Assembly (NCBI RefSeq): GCF_000711735.1
Contig: NZ_JONL01000003.1
Span: 186,001-250,000, forward strand
From: Maridesulfovibrio frigidus DSM 17176
GTDB taxonomy: Bacteria > Desulfobacterota > Desulfovibrionia > Desulfovibrionales > Desulfovibrionaceae
Reading direction: 5' to 3'
DNA length: 64,000 nucleotides
Part shown: positions 34,944 to 44,611 of the stretch, in pieces
Layout of the letters: the number at the start of each line of letters is the position of its first letter
Numbering within the stretch: position 1 is the stretch's first letter
Notes under the pieces: generated by a model
Told to the model about the DNA's origin: nothing
Databases searched by the model: none
Seen by the model: only the letters and a program-made list of their open reading frames with translations
Position numbers and translations under genes: made by a program

Positions 34944-35795
34944 ATGTCAGACAGTCATGGTTCAGTACTTATAGTAACAAAGGCCGGAGGGGGCGCTGCT
35001 GCCGAACTTGGAATAACTATTTCAAGGTGGCTTGCTGCGCGTGGTGTACAATCTGTTACCGTTGAGCATCCGGCGCCTCCTGCTCATGTAAAGCTTCTCG
35101 AGTATCGGGAAAATTGCTCTCTTGTTCTCGTGTTAGGCGGGGATGGAACCTTCATCAGTACCGCTGGAGTCGTAATAGATTGGAAAATTCCTGTTCTTGG
35201 TATTAATCATGGCAGGGTCGGTTTTTTAGCTGAAGTTTCGCCTGACGACTGGGAAGTTGCTCTTGAGAATTTTTTCAGCAACGATCTTGATATTTCGCAT
35301 CGGCTTGTATTTCATTATGAAGTACAGTCCGGCAATGCAATTGTAGCTAAAGGTGTTGCTGTAAATGATCTGGTTATTTCTCGCGGAGTAGTTGCACGTA
35401 TTATTTCTTTCGATATAGGGCAGAAGGGGCAATGGATCAAACATATCCGTGCTGACGGGGTTATCATTTCAACTCCGACGGGATCTACTGCATACAATGT
35501 TTCCGCGGGGGGCCCTCTCGTACATCCTGAACTTCCTGTAATGTGCCTCACTCCCGTCTGTCCTTTCTTAAATGGTATAAGACCAATGGTTTTGCCTGCT
35601 GAAAGACCTCTTACCATTGAAATTTCCGAATCCAGCGGTGATGTGTATATAACCGAGGATGGTAGAGCTCCCTATCCGCTTAGCACCGGGTATCGCATAA
35701 CTGTGAAACGACATGAAAACGACCTGTTGCTGGCTCGCATTAGCAGTAATACATTTTTTGAAAAGCTCAGAAGCAAAGGTTTTCTTACAGAGTAA
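34944..35795 (+). CDS. nadK: NAD kinase
   Basis: ATP-dependent phosphorylation of NAD to NADP in the cytoplasm. The 283 residues fit the family. LVLVLGGDGTFISTAG holds the GGDG motif (about residues 66-69), GINHGRVGFLAE is the NxGxxGFL motif, and DGVIISTPTGSTAYNVSAGGPLVHPE is the conserved nucleotide-binding block, represented by TPTGSTAYNVSAGGP. VLPAERPLTIEI marks the C-terminal beta domain. It starts at ATG 34944, after a hairpin. A 12-bp gap leads to the DUF89-like gene, so they share a transcript. Confidence 0.96.
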   Translation: MSDSHGSVLIVTKAGGGAAAELGITISRWLAARGVQSVTVEHPAPPAHVKLLEYRENCSLVLVLGGDGTFISTAGVVIDWKIPVLGINHGRVGFLAEVSPDDWEVALENFFSNDLDISHRLVFHYEVQSGNAIVAKGVAVNDLVISRGVVARIISFDIGQKGQWIKHIRADGVIISTPTGSTAYNVSAGGPLVHPELPVMCLTPVCPFLNGIRPMVLPAERPLTIEISESSGDVYITEDGRAPYPLSTGYRITVKRHENDLLLARISSNTFFEKLRSKGFLTE

Positions 35796-35807
35796 TGGAG
35801 CGCGTAT

Positions 35808-37553
35808 ATGGTAATGGCACTTGATTTTACATCGATTAAAGACGTTCGTTATGGGAAAGATCCTGCGGTAGATGCGTGGCTGCTTCATTTTATGACAGCG
35901 AATCATCTTGCAAGTTTTATCGATCCTATAAAAAATGCTTCCCCTGAACAGCTCCGGTTCATGGTTTCCATGGATGATGATCAGGTTTTTGCGCCTTGTT
36001 CCGATTGGCTGTTTAACAGACTGGTTACACCTGGTCTTGCATCTGACTTGTTGCAGGAATACATTTACGTCTGGAAAATACTTATCAAGCTGGTTCGCAC
36101 CCATGTTTCAGACCGCTATCAGCGCAAACTGATTTTGAACCTTTGTCGCCATAAATTTAAACAGGCCATCGATGCATCGACTCTGATTCCGTGTCGCCTG
36201 CTCAAAGGTATGGTTACAATTTTTCTTTCCCAAAGCGGCCTTGATGATCCATACCTTAATCGTAAAAATATTCTGACCAGCAGAGGAAAAGCATACACTA
36301 AGAGTGACTTCTTCAAGAGATCAATGGAGTCATGTCCTTACCCTGCTCTGCATTGTGATTGCTTAGAAGATATGCGCTTTGAACTGGATATGATTGAGCT
36401 TGAAAGGATCTTTAGATTATCAACTCTGCCGGATATTTGGTGTTCAGATATTTTTTCAGGGGATCTTACTCGCTATTCAACGTGTTTTTCCAAAGATAAA
36501 GTCGATTTTTCAAGCGTGATAGATATTTTCAGTCAAAATAGATCCGGGCTCAAAATTTTATTTATACCAGATGAGTCGGGCGGCTTAATGGCTGACTTTT
36601 TGATGGTAAAGTCTCTGCTCAGACAGGGGCACAGTGTAATCATGGCTCTTAAAGAAGGATTCTCTTTTGATTCTCCTACTTTCTGGGACAGTGAAAATGA
36701 TCCTGTGCTTGCTGAGGCATTGAAAGGTGCCTATTTCATGACGGATGACAGGGTTTCCAAAAATGATCTCCTTGCTACATTACGCAAAAATCCTCTGGTG
36801 ATCATCTCAGATGGAACTAGAGAGAGGCTTAATTTAATTCGGTGTAGTGTTACTTTTGCAAGAGCATGGAAAGAGTCTGATTTAATTCTCGCGAAGGGTT
36901 GGGAGAATCGTCGCAGGCTTATTAAAAATACACATCTTTTCACTCGTGATGTGCTGTGTTTCCATCGTAATTTAGATGGTAAGTTCAAACTTGATTTTAA
37001 AGCTAAATCGCCTTCCGCTCATCAATTTAGTGAATCTGACATCTCAGCCAAGGCTGATGAGATTATCACCGAGATGCAACAGGCTAGAGCGGAAAGAAAG
37101 GCTGTAATGTTTTACAGTGCGGTCGTTGGAAGTATTCCGGGGCAGGTTGATGTTGCCATTGAACTTTTGATGACATTTGTGACTGACCTTCGGGATCGCC
37201 TTGAAGATACATATATAATAAACCCCGCAGAACATTTCGAAGAGGGAATGGATGCGGATGATCTTATGTTTATGTGGGAGAAGGTTCAGCGTAGCGGATT
37301 AATCTCCATTTGGAGATTCCAGACTTACGCTGATATTGAAAGGAGTTTTGAACTGATGGGTAAGAAAGTTCCGCCGGTATGGGTCGGTAAAGATGCAACG
37401 TATTCTACCGGTTGTACTAAGGAAATGCACATTGCTCAGGATGTTCAGCTCGGTTATCGGGAATTACAAATTATCGGGCCGAGTGCTGATAAGTTTTTAC
37501 GCAGACGTGAATATGGAGTTGGCAGATTTAGTGACGTAGTCATTGAGCCGTAA
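35808..37553 (+). CDS. DUF89-like (damage-control phosphatase-like) protein
   Basis: A 581-residue cytoplasmic protein. Residues about 235-390 resemble the DUF89/ARMT1 metal-dependent phosphatase fold: ILFIPDESGGLMADFLMVKSLLRQGHSVIMALKEG is represented by the DESGGLMADFLMVKSLL segment (family: DNAGE...D...L), LVIISDGTRERLN follows, and SDLILAKGWENRR takes the place of the AKGxGNxE loop. Acidic residues for metal are only partly kept, so activity is uncertain. The N-terminal 230 residues (Cys-containing, helical) and the C-terminal 150 residues (VKMFYSAVVG-like core, ADDLMFMWEKVQRSG) match nothing I recognise. It sits between nadK and mltA. Confidence 0.6.
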   Translation: MVMALDFTSIKDVRYGKDPAVDAWLLHFMTANHLASFIDPIKNASPEQLRFMVSMDDDQVFAPCSDWLFNRLVTPGLASDLLQEYIYVWKILIKLVRTHVSDRYQRKLILNLCRHKFKQAIDASTLIPCRLLKGMVTIFLSQSGLDDPYLNRKNILTSRGKAYTKSDFFKRSMESCPYPALHCDCLEDMRFELDMIELERIFRLSTLPDIWCSDIFSGDLTRYSTCFSKDKVDFSSVIDIFSQNRSGLKILFIPDESGGLMADFLMVKSLLRQGHSVIMALKEGFSFDSPTFWDSENDPVLAEALKGAYFMTDDRVSKNDLLATLRKNPLVIISDGTRERLNLIRCSVTFARAWKESDLILAKGWENRRRLIKNTHLFTRDVLCFHRNLDGKFKLDFKAKSPSAHQFSESDISAKADEIITEMQQARAERKAVMFYSAVVGSIPGQVDVAIELLMTFVTDLRDRLEDTYIINPAEHFEEGMDADDLMFMWEKVQRSGLISIWRFQTYADIERSFELMGKKVPPVWVGKDATYSTGCTKEMHIAQDVQLGYRELQIIGPSADKFLRRREYGVGRFSDVVIEP

Positions 37554-37558
37554 AATAA

Positions 37559-38836
37559 ATGATTAAATTAACTCCTTTCATTAAAACGCTGTTAATTGTC
37601 TGTGCCCTTTCGTTTTTGGCCTGCGGGTGTGCAACTAAAATACCAAGCGTGGGCAAGAAAAAATATTCCAGAACTAAGCCTAAAACATGGAAAAGCAAAC
37701 GCGCAAAAGATAATTTTGTTGCGTCTGGACCTGTTAAATATTCTCTACTTCCTTCTTCTTCGTCGGAACTTGCTGCGCGAAGAATAGATATTCGCTCTCA
37801 GGGGATGAAGTCATGGAAACAGTTAGGTCCGCAGATCAGACGATCTATTGAATATGCCCGCAGAAATCCGTCCGGAGGATTGGCTCTTAAGAGAAATGAA
37901 CTTCGGCTAACGTGGGGCCAGCTTCGTAAATCTCTTGAAGATTTAGAACGTTTGCTACCTCGTTTAGATAAGAATCCAGAGCTGCTTGGAAAATATTTTG
38001 TGTGGTATGAGCTTCAGTCCGGCGCGGAAATGACAGGTTATTATACTCCGGTTATTGAAGCTAGTTTGACGAAGAGAGGGGCGTATAAATATCCTGTTTA
38101 TCGTGTACCGCCGGATTTGCGTAAAGCACGTCCCGGTCAGACGCATCCGTGGTCCGAACAATTACGCAAAGCTTATAGGGTTGAAAACGGGAAGATTCTT
38201 CCGTATCATTCCCGCCGTGATATTGATGTAAAGAAAGTTTTATCGGGTCGCGGACTTGAAGTTGCTTGGTTTAAAGATCCCGTGGACCTGTTCTATATGC
38301 ATGTTCAGGGGGGCGGAGTGTTGCGTTTGCCGGACGGCAGATTGCGTACTGCGGTTTTCAGCGGGACTAATGGACTTTCCTTTAAAGGGCTTGGACAAAT
38401 CATGCTCAACAAAGGGATATTGAAAAGAAGCCAGCTGTCTCGTGCAAAAATTAAGAACTATCTTCTAAGTCATCCTGACAAAATGTGGGAAATAATGGCT
38501 TCGAATAAGAGTTACATATTTTTTAAGATAACTCGCGGAGAGCCTTTAGGTGCGACAGGAAAACCTTTGCTGTCTATGGTGAGTCTTGCTTCTGATCCGC
38601 AGTTGATTCCTTTGGGCTCGATTGTTTCATTTCGCACCGATATTTATCCTAAAGAAGGGCAGCCTTCGCGCAGGGTAAATGGAATCGGGCTTGCTCAGGA
38701 TACAGGTAAAGCGATTCGCGGGGCGCGGCTTGACTACTATATAGGTACTGGAAATGAGTTTAAGTATACGGCTCATCATTTGAAAAAGAAAATTCCCGTG
38801 TCGCTGTTGATCAGTCGGGCAGCACTAAGAAGATAA
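37559..38836 (+). CDS. mltA: Membrane-bound lytic murein transglycosylase A (lipoprotein)
   Basis: Cuts peptidoglycan glycan strands to 1,6-anhydro ends at the outer membrane. It has 425 residues. The lipoprotein signal ends FLACGC (cysteine about residue 22-24) and is followed by a basic linker. The MltA domain shows GYYTPVIEASLTKRGAYKYPVY, EVAWFKDPVDLFYMHVQGGGVLRLPDG represented by DLFYMHVQGGG, and the 3D domain with the catalytic aspartate in GLAQDTGKAIRGARLDYYIGTG. The gene begins 6 bp after the previous stop. It is the third gene of the nadK transcript; gatB follows after 45 bp. Confidence 0.94.
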   Translation: MIKLTPFIKTLLIVCALSFLACGCATKIPSVGKKKYSRTKPKTWKSKRAKDNFVASGPVKYSLLPSSSSELAARRIDIRSQGMKSWKQLGPQIRRSIEYARRNPSGGLALKRNELRLTWGQLRKSLEDLERLLPRLDKNPELLGKYFVWYELQSGAEMTGYYTPVIEASLTKRGAYKYPVYRVPPDLRKARPGQTHPWSEQLRKAYRVENGKILPYHSRRDIDVKKVLSGRGLEVAWFKDPVDLFYMHVQGGGVLRLPDGRLRTAVFSGTNGLSFKGLGQIMLNKGILKRSQLSRAKIKNYLLSHPDKMWEIMASNKSYIFFKITRGEPLGATGKPLLSMVSLASDPQLIPLGSIVSFRTDIYPKEGQPSRRVNGIGLAQDTGKAIRGARLDYYIGTGNEFKYTAHHLKKKIPVSLLISRAALRR

Positions 38837-38881
38837 TATCAGGATAATTCCTGTTTAATAAATAATTGTAAGGAGCGGTAT

Positions 38882-40327
38882 ATGGTCCAGTTTGAAACAG
38901 TTATCGGGCTTGAGGTTCATGCTCAGCTTAAGACTAATACGAAGATATTTTGTGGTTGTTCCACTCAGTTTGGTAAAGAACCGAATGAGAATGTGTGTGA
39001 AGTCTGTTCGGGTATGCCCGGTGTGCTTCCTGTTCTGAATGAAAAAGTTATGGAATACGCAGCCAAAATGGGGCTTGCTACTAACTGCATCATAAATCAG
39101 AAATCAATTTTTGCTCGTAAAAACTATTTTTATCCTGACCTTCCGAAAGGGTATCAGATTTCCCAGTTTGAATTGCCCATATGCGAGCACGGACATCTTG
39201 ATATTTCTTATGAAGATAAATCAGGTGAGCCTTGTAAAAAACGCATTGGCGTTACCCGTATCCATATGGAAGAAGATGCAGGTAAGAATATTCACTCTGT
39301 TGCTGAAAATGCAAGTTTTGTTGATCTTAACCGCACAGGCGTTCCGCTTATTGAAATAGTAAGTGAGCCCGATATGCGTAATGCTGAAGAAGCTGTTGCT
39401 TACCTTAAATCATTGCGCAGTATTCTGCTTTACCTCGATATTTGTGACGGTAACCTTGAAGAAGGTTCTTTCCGTTGCGATGTTAATATTTCTGTCCGTC
39501 CATTCGGTCAGGAAGAGTTCGGCACCCGTGCGGAACTTAAAAATATCAACTCGTTTAGAAATGTTCATAAAGCTATTCATTATGAAGTGGCTCGCCAGAT
39601 CGACCTTATTGAAGACGGCGAAAAAATTATTCAGGAAACACGCCTTTACGATGCTGACAAGGGAACCACTCATTCCATGCGCGGCAAAGCTGATGCTCAT
39701 GATTACCGCTATTTTCCAGATCCAGACTTAGTTCCTCTGGTCATTGCGGATGAATGGCTTGCCGAGTGGCAGGCTGCGCAGCCTGAACTTCCAGCTGAAC
39801 GCAAAGTTCGCTTTGAAGAAGATTTTAAGATCAGCGAAGACGATGCTGGACTGCTTACCGCCGAAAAAGATATTGCCGATTATTATGAAGCTGTTCTTGA
39901 TTCATACAACGAGCCTAAAAAGGTTGTGAACTGGATCAAAGGCGATTTCATGAGAGAATTGAATCAGTCTGAAGTTGGTCTTTCCGAGTGTAAATTTAAG
40001 CCTGAAATGATGGCAAAGCTCGTTGAAATGGTCGATAAAGACGTTATTAGTAATAAAATTGGTAAAGATATTTTCAATGAAATTTTCACCGCAGGGCTTG
40101 ATCCTGCTAAGTTTGTAAAGGATAAGGGGCTGGAACAGAATTCTGATTCCTCCAGCCTTGAAGCCGCAGTAGACAAAGTGCTTGCGGATAATCCAACTGA
40201 AGTTGAGGCGTACAAGGGCGGCAAAAAGAAATTGGTTAGCTTCTTCATGGGACAAGTCATGAAAGAGACCAAAGGTCAGGCCAATCCCGGCATTGTCAGT
40301 AAAATGATTCAGCAGAAACTTTCGTAA
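38882..40327 (+). CDS. gatB: Aspartyl/glutamyl-tRNA(Asn/Gln) amidotransferase subunit B
   Basis: Subunit of the GatCAB complex that converts Glu-tRNA(Gln) and Asp-tRNA(Asn) to the amide forms. The 481 residues match. [22 protein letters not shown] is represented by [10 protein letters not shown] at the start, with zinc ligands in CGCST and [49 protein letters not shown] and [20 protein letters not shown] are family blocks, and the C-terminal YqeY-like tail (about 330-481) contains KMIQQKLS. gatA and gatC are not in the window. It is followed 15 bp on by mtnA. Confidence 0.97.
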   Translation: MVQFETVIGLEVHAQLKTNTKIFCGCSTQFGKEPNENVCEVCSGMPGVLPVLNEKVMEYAAKMGLATNCIINQKSIFARKNYFYPDLPKGYQISQFELPICEHGHLDISYEDKSGEPCKKRIGVTRIHMEEDAGKNIHSVAENASFVDLNRTGVPLIEIVSEPDMRNAEEAVAYLKSLRSILLYLDICDGNLEEGSFRCDVNISVRPFGQEEFGTRAELKNINSFRNVHKAIHYEVARQIDLIEDGEKIIQETRLYDADKGTTHSMRGKADAHDYRYFPDPDLVPLVIADEWLAEWQAAQPELPAERKVRFEEDFKISEDDAGLLTAEKDIADYYEAVLDSYNEPKKVVNWIKGDFMRELNQSEVGLSECKFKPEMMAKLVEMVDKDVISNKIGKDIFNEIFTAGLDPAKFVKDKGLEQNSDSSSLEAAVDKVLADNPTEVEAYKGGKKKLVSFFMGQVMKETKGQANPGIVSKMIQQKLS

Positions 40328-40342
40328 TTAAAAGGAAATATA

Positions 40343-41377
40343 ATGACCGAACATATTCAATATTCAGCAGAAAAAGACGCTCTAGTACTTCTTGATCAGC
40401 GCTACCTGCCTACTCGCGAAGATTGGTTTGACTGCAAAACAACTGACGATATCGTCGAGGCCCTTGTGGTCATGGTTGTTCGCGGCGCACCTGCTATCGG
40501 CGTAACAGCGGCTTACGGATGTTACCTTGCTGGGCGCGAAGTTGCAGGTCGTGATGACTGGAAAAAAGCTCTCGAAACAAATCTTGATAAAATCGAAAAT
40601 GCACGTCCAACAGCAGTAAATCTGCGCTGGGCTGTTCGTGAAATGAGAGGGATTTGGAAAGAAGCTGGCGATATTTCTTTAGATGACCTTTGTTCTACTT
40701 GGCTTGCGCGCGCCAAGGTTATCCATGTTGACGATATTCGCATGTGCGAAGATATCGGTAAATTTGGCGGAGCACTAATCGATGACGGTGATACAGTAAT
40801 GACTCATTGTAATGCTGGTGCTCTTGCTACTGCCGGATACGGTACAGCTTTAGGAGTTATCAGAGGCGCGATTGATCAGGGTAAAAAAGTTCAGGTCATC
40901 GCGAATGAAACTCGTCCTTTCCTACAGGGCGCAAGACTCACTGCATACGAACTTCACCGTGACGGTATTCCTGTAAAGGTTGCTTGTGATAACGCTTGTG
41001 CGCTGCTCATGAAAAAAGGGCTGGTACAGAAAGTTGTTGTCGGAGCTGACAGAATCACTGCTAATGGTGATGCTGTTAATAAAATAGGAACTTACGGAGT
41101 GGCCCTGCTTGCCAAAGAATTCGGCATTCCATTTTACGTGGCTGCTCCTGTTTACACCATTGATATCGAGACTCCTACAGGTGATGACGTTCCCATCGAG
41201 GACCGTACCCCGCGTGAGGTTACTCATGTTGGTGATACTAGAATTACCCCCGAAGGTGTGGAAGTATTTAATTTCGCTTTCGATCCGACTCCAAATGAGC
41301 TTATTGCTGGAATTGTTACAGAGAAGGGCGTTTTGAGGCCTCCTTATACTGAAGCAATTAAGAAGCTTTTCAGCTAG
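40343..41377 (+). CDS. mtnA: S-methyl-5-thioribose-1-phosphate isomerase
   Basis: Methionine-salvage enzyme that converts methylthioribose-1-phosphate to methylthioribulose-1-phosphate; the fold is that of eIF2B-like proteins. It has 344 residues. [19 protein letters not shown] is the N-terminal substrate block, [21 protein letters not shown] contains the catalytic cysteine, and [20 protein letters not shown] plus [20 protein letters not shown] (catalytic Asp in GADRI) complete the site. AAGGAAAT precedes ATG 40343. No other salvage genes are nearby. A terminator lies 140 bp downstream. Confidence 0.95.
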   Translation: MTEHIQYSAEKDALVLLDQRYLPTREDWFDCKTTDDIVEALVVMVVRGAPAIGVTAAYGCYLAGREVAGRDDWKKALETNLDKIENARPTAVNLRWAVREMRGIWKEAGDISLDDLCSTWLARAKVIHVDDIRMCEDIGKFGGALIDDGDTVMTHCNAGALATAGYGTALGVIRGAIDQGKKVQVIANETRPFLQGARLTAYELHRDGIPVKVACDNACALLMKKGLVQKVVVGADRITANGDAVNKIGTYGVALLAKEFGIPFYVAAPVYTIDIETPTGDDVPIEDRTPREVTHVGDTRITPEGVEVFNFAFDPTPNELIAGIVTEKGVLRPPYTEAIKKLFS

Positions 41378-41520
41378 TACATATACATGATGCATGTGGA
41401 TCAAATGGGGTAGATTATTCTTGTGAGCTCATTTTTTGTAATTATTTTTGTTTTGACTAATTGCAATTGGGGCTTTACAGAGTAAGACTCATTGTGCCAT
41501 ATGCCGCCATTGAGACACCA

Positions 41521-41553
41521 GAGACGGGAAGATGATGTCTTCCCGTCTTTTTT
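41521..41553 (+). terminator. Terminator downstream of mtnA
   Basis: AGACGGGAAGA (41521-41531) pairs perfectly with TCTTCCCGTCT (41537-41547), then T6. The 41378-41520 stretch before it holds no gene. Confidence 0.85.
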
Positions 41554-41632
41554 CAGTTATACTATTTTTTCGTAACACGCTTCATCTACGGTTTACGGTT
41601 TACACGTTATATTTTTTTTCAGGAGGCTGGCC

Positions 41633-42982
41633 ATGTTGCCGACCATAGCACTTGTAGGACGTCCAAATGTTGGTAAGTCCACTATATTTAATAGGTTGTT
41701 GCGGAAGAAGAGAGCTCTGACTCATGATATGCCCGGGATTACCCGTGATCGTATCTATGATGAAGGTCACTACGAAGGCGTTAGATACGCTCTTGTAGAT
41801 ACCGGTGGACTCGTGATGGAAAGCGACAATGATTCCGAAGAATTTCAGGTGGATATCTTTGATCAAGCTCGAGAAGCTATTGAAGAAGCTCATGCCCTTT
41901 TATTAGTGGTGGATGGACGCCTCGGCATGACTCCTCTTGATGAGCAGGTCGCCGCTTACATTCGCCAGAGCAACAAACCTATCGTTGTTGTTGTAAATAA
42001 AGTTGATGGATCTGAACTTGAAGATCAGGCTTTATCCGAATTTCATTGTCTAGGTATGGAGATCATGCCTGTTTCTGCTGAGCACGGGTTCAATCTGGAA
42101 GCTTTGCGCGCTAAGGTTGCCGAGCTTGCCGAGAACACAGGGATTGTGCCTGAAGACGAAGAAGCAGATGATGAAAAGAAAGGCCTTAAGATTGCCATGC
42201 TCGGACGCCCTAATGCAGGTAAGTCCTCCATGGTTAATGCTTTGACTGGAGAAGAAAGAGTTATTGTCAGCGAGATTGCGGGAACTACCCGTGATAGTGT
42301 TGACGTTACTTTTGAGTCCGGTGGAAAGGTGTTTACTTTTGTAGATACTGCCGGAGTTCGTCGTAGAACCAATATTTCAAATCAACTCGAACGATTCAGT
42401 GTAGTTAGAGCTTTGAAGAGCAGCAAGAAGGCAGACGTCACCGTCATGGTGGTGGATGCGCTTGGTGGACTTACAAAGCAGGATAAAAGACTGATTGATT
42501 TTCTTGCGAAAGAGGCAACTCCATTTATCATCGCGGTAAATAAAGTTGATCTGGTTTCTTTAGAAGAACGCAATGAACTTCGCGCTGGCTTTGAAATGGC
42601 ACTGAGAATAGCGAATCATGTTCCGGTTATTTATACTTCGTGTGTTACTAAGTCCGGCCTTGGCGGAATTCTTCCTCTTGCAGCTAAGCTTAAGAAAGAA
42701 TGCTCTCTACGCGTTTCTACAGGGCCGCTTAATAGAATCATGAAAGAAGTTATTGAGAAGCATCAGCCGCCGGTTGTTAAGCGCAGAAGAGCTAAGTTTA
42801 AATACCTGACTCAAGCTGACGAAGAACCGCCGACCTTTATTTTCTTCATTAATGACGAAAGATTGATCAGGCCTACGTATCATCGTTTCCTTGAGAACAA
42901 GCTTAGAAAGATATTGAATGTTAAGATTGCTCCGCTCAACATCTACTTTAGATCGACTGCTAAAAATAAAGTAACGAGATAA
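41633..42982 (+). CDS. der: Ribosome-assembly GTPase Der (EngA)
   Basis: Essential double GTPase of 50S subunit maturation. The 449 residues contain two G domains: ALVGRPNVGKSTIFNRL is represented by GRPNVGKST (residues 8-16), with DTGG and NKVD; then AMLGRPNAGKSS (about 190), DTAGVRRRTN and NKVD. The C-terminal KH-like domain (SLRVSTGPLNRIMKEVIEKHQPP... and FFINDERLIRPTYHRFLENKLRK) is complete. AGGAGG precedes ATG 41633. It is followed at once by the tRNA-Ser(GCT) promoter. Confidence 0.98.
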   Translation: MLPTIALVGRPNVGKSTIFNRLLRKKRALTHDMPGITRDRIYDEGHYEGVRYALVDTGGLVMESDNDSEEFQVDIFDQAREAIEEAHALLLVVDGRLGMTPLDEQVAAYIRQSNKPIVVVVNKVDGSELEDQALSEFHCLGMEIMPVSAEHGFNLEALRAKVAELAENTGIVPEDEEADDEKKGLKIAMLGRPNAGKSSMVNALTGEERVIVSEIAGTTRDSVDVTFESGGKVFTFVDTAGVRRRTNISNQLERFSVVRALKSSKKADVTVMVVDALGGLTKQDKRLIDFLAKEATPFIIAVNKVDLVSLEERNELRAGFEMALRIANHVPVIYTSCVTKSGLGGILPLAAKLKKECSLRVSTGPLNRIMKEVIEKHQPPVVKRRRAKFKYLTQADEEPPTFIFFINDERLIRPTYHRFLENKLRKILNVKIAPLNIYFRSTAKNKVTR

Positions 42983-42995
42983 TAGTAGAAAAGGG

Positions 42996-43024
42996 TTGAC
43001 AGCTGAGTGTATATTTCCTATTTA
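42996..43024 (+). promoter_or_regulatory. Promoter of tRNA-Ser(GCT)
   Basis: TTGACA (42996-43001), a 17-bp spacer and TATTTA (43019-43024), 52 bp before the mature tRNA. Both boxes fit the sigma-70 consensus well. Confidence 0.75.
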
Positions 43025-43075
43025 GACGCTCCTGAGCGGGTGAAACGCAAGTTGCAACACTCACTCAAGTGAATT

Positions 43076-43169
43076 GGAGAGGTGGCCGAGCACGGCTGAA
43101 GGCGCTCGCCTGCTAAGTGAGTATAGGGGTTAAACTCTATCCGGGGTTCGAATCCCCGCCTCTCCGCCA
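43076..43169 (+). tRNA. tRNA-Ser (anticodon GCT)
   Basis: A 94-base class II tRNA. Acceptor GGAGAGG pairs with CCTCTCC, the discriminator is G, and CCA is encoded. The anticodon GCT is at 43112-43114, there is a long variable arm, and GGTTCGAATCC forms the T-loop. It reads AGC/AGT serine codons. Confidence 0.97.
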
Positions 43170-43180
43170 CGAATGTTTAA

Positions 43181-43217
43181 AGAGCAGTTGAATTAATTCA
43201 ACTGCTCTTTTTTTTTG
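43181..43217 (+). terminator. Terminator of tRNA-Ser(GCT)
   Basis: AGAGCAGTTGAATT and its exact complement (43181-43208) are followed by T9. The 43218-43523 stretch beyond it is AT-rich and shows no gene or clear promoter. Confidence 0.9.
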
Positions 43218-43523
43218 TCTTTTAGGAATGCTATCTCCAGTCTTATTGTTCGTTAGCTATTTACCCGTTTGATTATGATTATTTTTATTTAAAATTGCTT
43301 GGTATAATTATAAGGTAATTCGGACGATTCTAGGCTTTTTGTTAAATAGTAGTGAGTTTATTTTCGAAAATGACTATTTTGCTTCAAGTTGTTACTTTAA
43401 ATGCCGATTACTGTCTAAACAGTAGTAGTTACTATAAGTTTGCAATTCTTTTTATTTGTATTAGAGTTGTTTTAGATATTCTAGAATGATTAGAGAAGAT
43501 TTGTATCTTCAAGAGGATAAATT

Positions 43524-44180
43524 TTGAATCAAGTCGGTGTGATAATAGTAGACGATCATGCATTGGTCAGAGAGGGACTTAAGACTATTCTTAAATATCA
43601 AGATGGTATTAACGTCTTGGGTATGGCTGAGAATGGCCTTGAGGCTGTCAGGCTTTGCAAACGGTTAAATCCCGATGTTGTGCTGATGGATTTGTCTATG
43701 CCAGTTAAAAGCGGTATTCAGGCTATTCAAGAGCTTGTTGGAGAAGGTAACTCTTTAAAATTTCTGGCACTGACGGCCCATGTTGATGCTGAACATGTTT
43801 TTTCTGCTCTTGATGCTGGTGCAAGCGGGTATGTTCTGAAGAACTCGACTAGCGAAGAGCTTGTGATGGCTATTAGGACTGTCATGGATGGTAAGGTTTA
43901 TCTGGCTCCGGGGATATCTGGTGAGGTCGCAAAGGGATTCTTGCAAAAGGGGCGCGGTCAAAGCTGTCAGAAGCTAGATTCGCTGACCAAGCGGGAGAAG
44001 GAAATTTTGAAAAATATCCTCACTGGATATAAGAATCGCGAAATTGCTGAACTTCTGAATATCAGTGTTAAGACGGTAGAGAAGCATCGCGCCAACTTAA
44101 TGAAAAAATTGGGCACGAAGTCAATCGCGGAACTAAGGGCATACGGAGAGAGAATTTCATCTCGCGGAATATTTTTGTAA
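43524..44180 (+). CDS. Orphan NarL/LuxR-family response regulator
   Basis: A 218-residue two-component regulator. The receiver domain (residues 1-120) has the acidic pair in VIIVDDHALVREGL, the phosphorylated aspartate in DVVLMDLSMP, ALTAH, and the lysine in GYVLKNSTSEEL. The C-terminal LuxR helix-turn-helix is LTKREKEILKNILTGYKNREIAELLNISVKTVEKH, represented by TKREKEIL and NISVKTVEKHRANLMKKL. The start is TTG 43524, with AGAGGA suitably placed. No histidine kinase is adjacent, so its signal is unknown. It lies between two serine tRNA genes, just outside the integrated element. Confidence 0.9.
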   Translation: MNQVGVIIVDDHALVREGLKTILKYQDGINVLGMAENGLEAVRLCKRLNPDVVLMDLSMPVKSGIQAIQELVGEGNSLKFLALTAHVDAEHVFSALDAGASGYVLKNSTSEELVMAIRTVMDGKVYLAPGISGEVAKGFLQKGRGQSCQKLDSLTKREKEILKNILTGYKNREIAELLNISVKTVEKHRANLMKKLGTKSIAELRAYGERISSRGIFL

Positions 44181-44301
44181 TTAGCTGCTTGGTTTTTACT
44201 TAATTTTATACACTTTTACCCTTATTTTACCTTTATTTTCAATATACTGTGCATGGTTTAAAGATAAATCAAATTTAAATCATTTTAATACTAAATAAAG
44301 G

Positions 44302-44330
44302 TTGACATTTAGAGCGATATCGACAATTTT
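44302..44330 (+). promoter_or_regulatory. Probable promoter of tRNA-Ser(TGA)
   Basis: TTGACA (44302-44307) is a perfect -35. The best -10 at 17 bp is a weak AATTTT (44325-44330). It stands 13 bp before the tRNA. Confidence 0.4.
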
Positions 44331-44342
44331 CATTTTGCGTTT

Positions 44343-44434
44343 GGAGAGGTGGCAGAGTCCGGTTGAACGCGGTAGTCTTGAAAACTATTGAGGGTGTGAG
44401 CCCTCCGGGGGTTCGAATCCCTCCCTCTCCGCCA
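44343..44434 (+). tRNA. tRNA-Ser (anticodon TGA), integration target
   Basis: A 92-base class II tRNA. Acceptor GGAGAGG pairs with CCTCTCC, CCA is encoded, and the anticodon TGA is at 44379-44381 in CTTGAAAA. The last 23 bases belong to the 30-bp repeat found again at 58260, so the downstream element is integrated into its 3' end and leaves the gene intact. Confidence 0.97.
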
Positions 44435-44441
44435 TATTTCA
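44412..44441 (+). repeat. attL: left 30-bp direct repeat
   Basis: It starts in the T-loop (TTCGAATCCC) and runs through CCA to TATTTCA. It is identical to 58260-58289; flanking bases differ on both sides. Confidence 0.9.
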
Positions 44442-44468
44442 TATTCACTTCATGTCTGGAAGTGTCAT

Positions 44469-44496
44469 AAGCCCTCAATATGAGGGCTTTTTTTTG
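44469..44496 (+). terminator. Terminator of tRNA-Ser(TGA), element side
   Basis: AAGCCCTCA/TGAGGGCTT is followed by a run of T. A similar but distinct terminator (AGCCCTGCAA stem) stands just after attR at 58290, so integration swapped one terminator for another. Confidence 0.85.
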
Positions 44497-44559
44497 TCTT
44501 TTGGTTGTCATGAATAGTCCTGAGTTGTCCTGATTGGGCATTTGTTTGGGCATAAAAAA

Positions 44560-44595
44560 TGGTATAAAGTAATTTATACCATTTTTTTTATACCA
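44560..44595. repeat. Three TGGTATAAA nonamers beside attL
   Basis: Copies at 44560-44568 (+), 44573-44581 (-) and 44587-44595 (-) immediately precede the integrase start. Two more are beside attR at 58188-58196 and 58200-58208. They are good candidates for integrase arm-type or excisionase sites and may also regulate the integrase promoter. Confidence 0.5.
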
Positions 44596-44611
44596 CTTAC
44601 TGGAGTATTTT

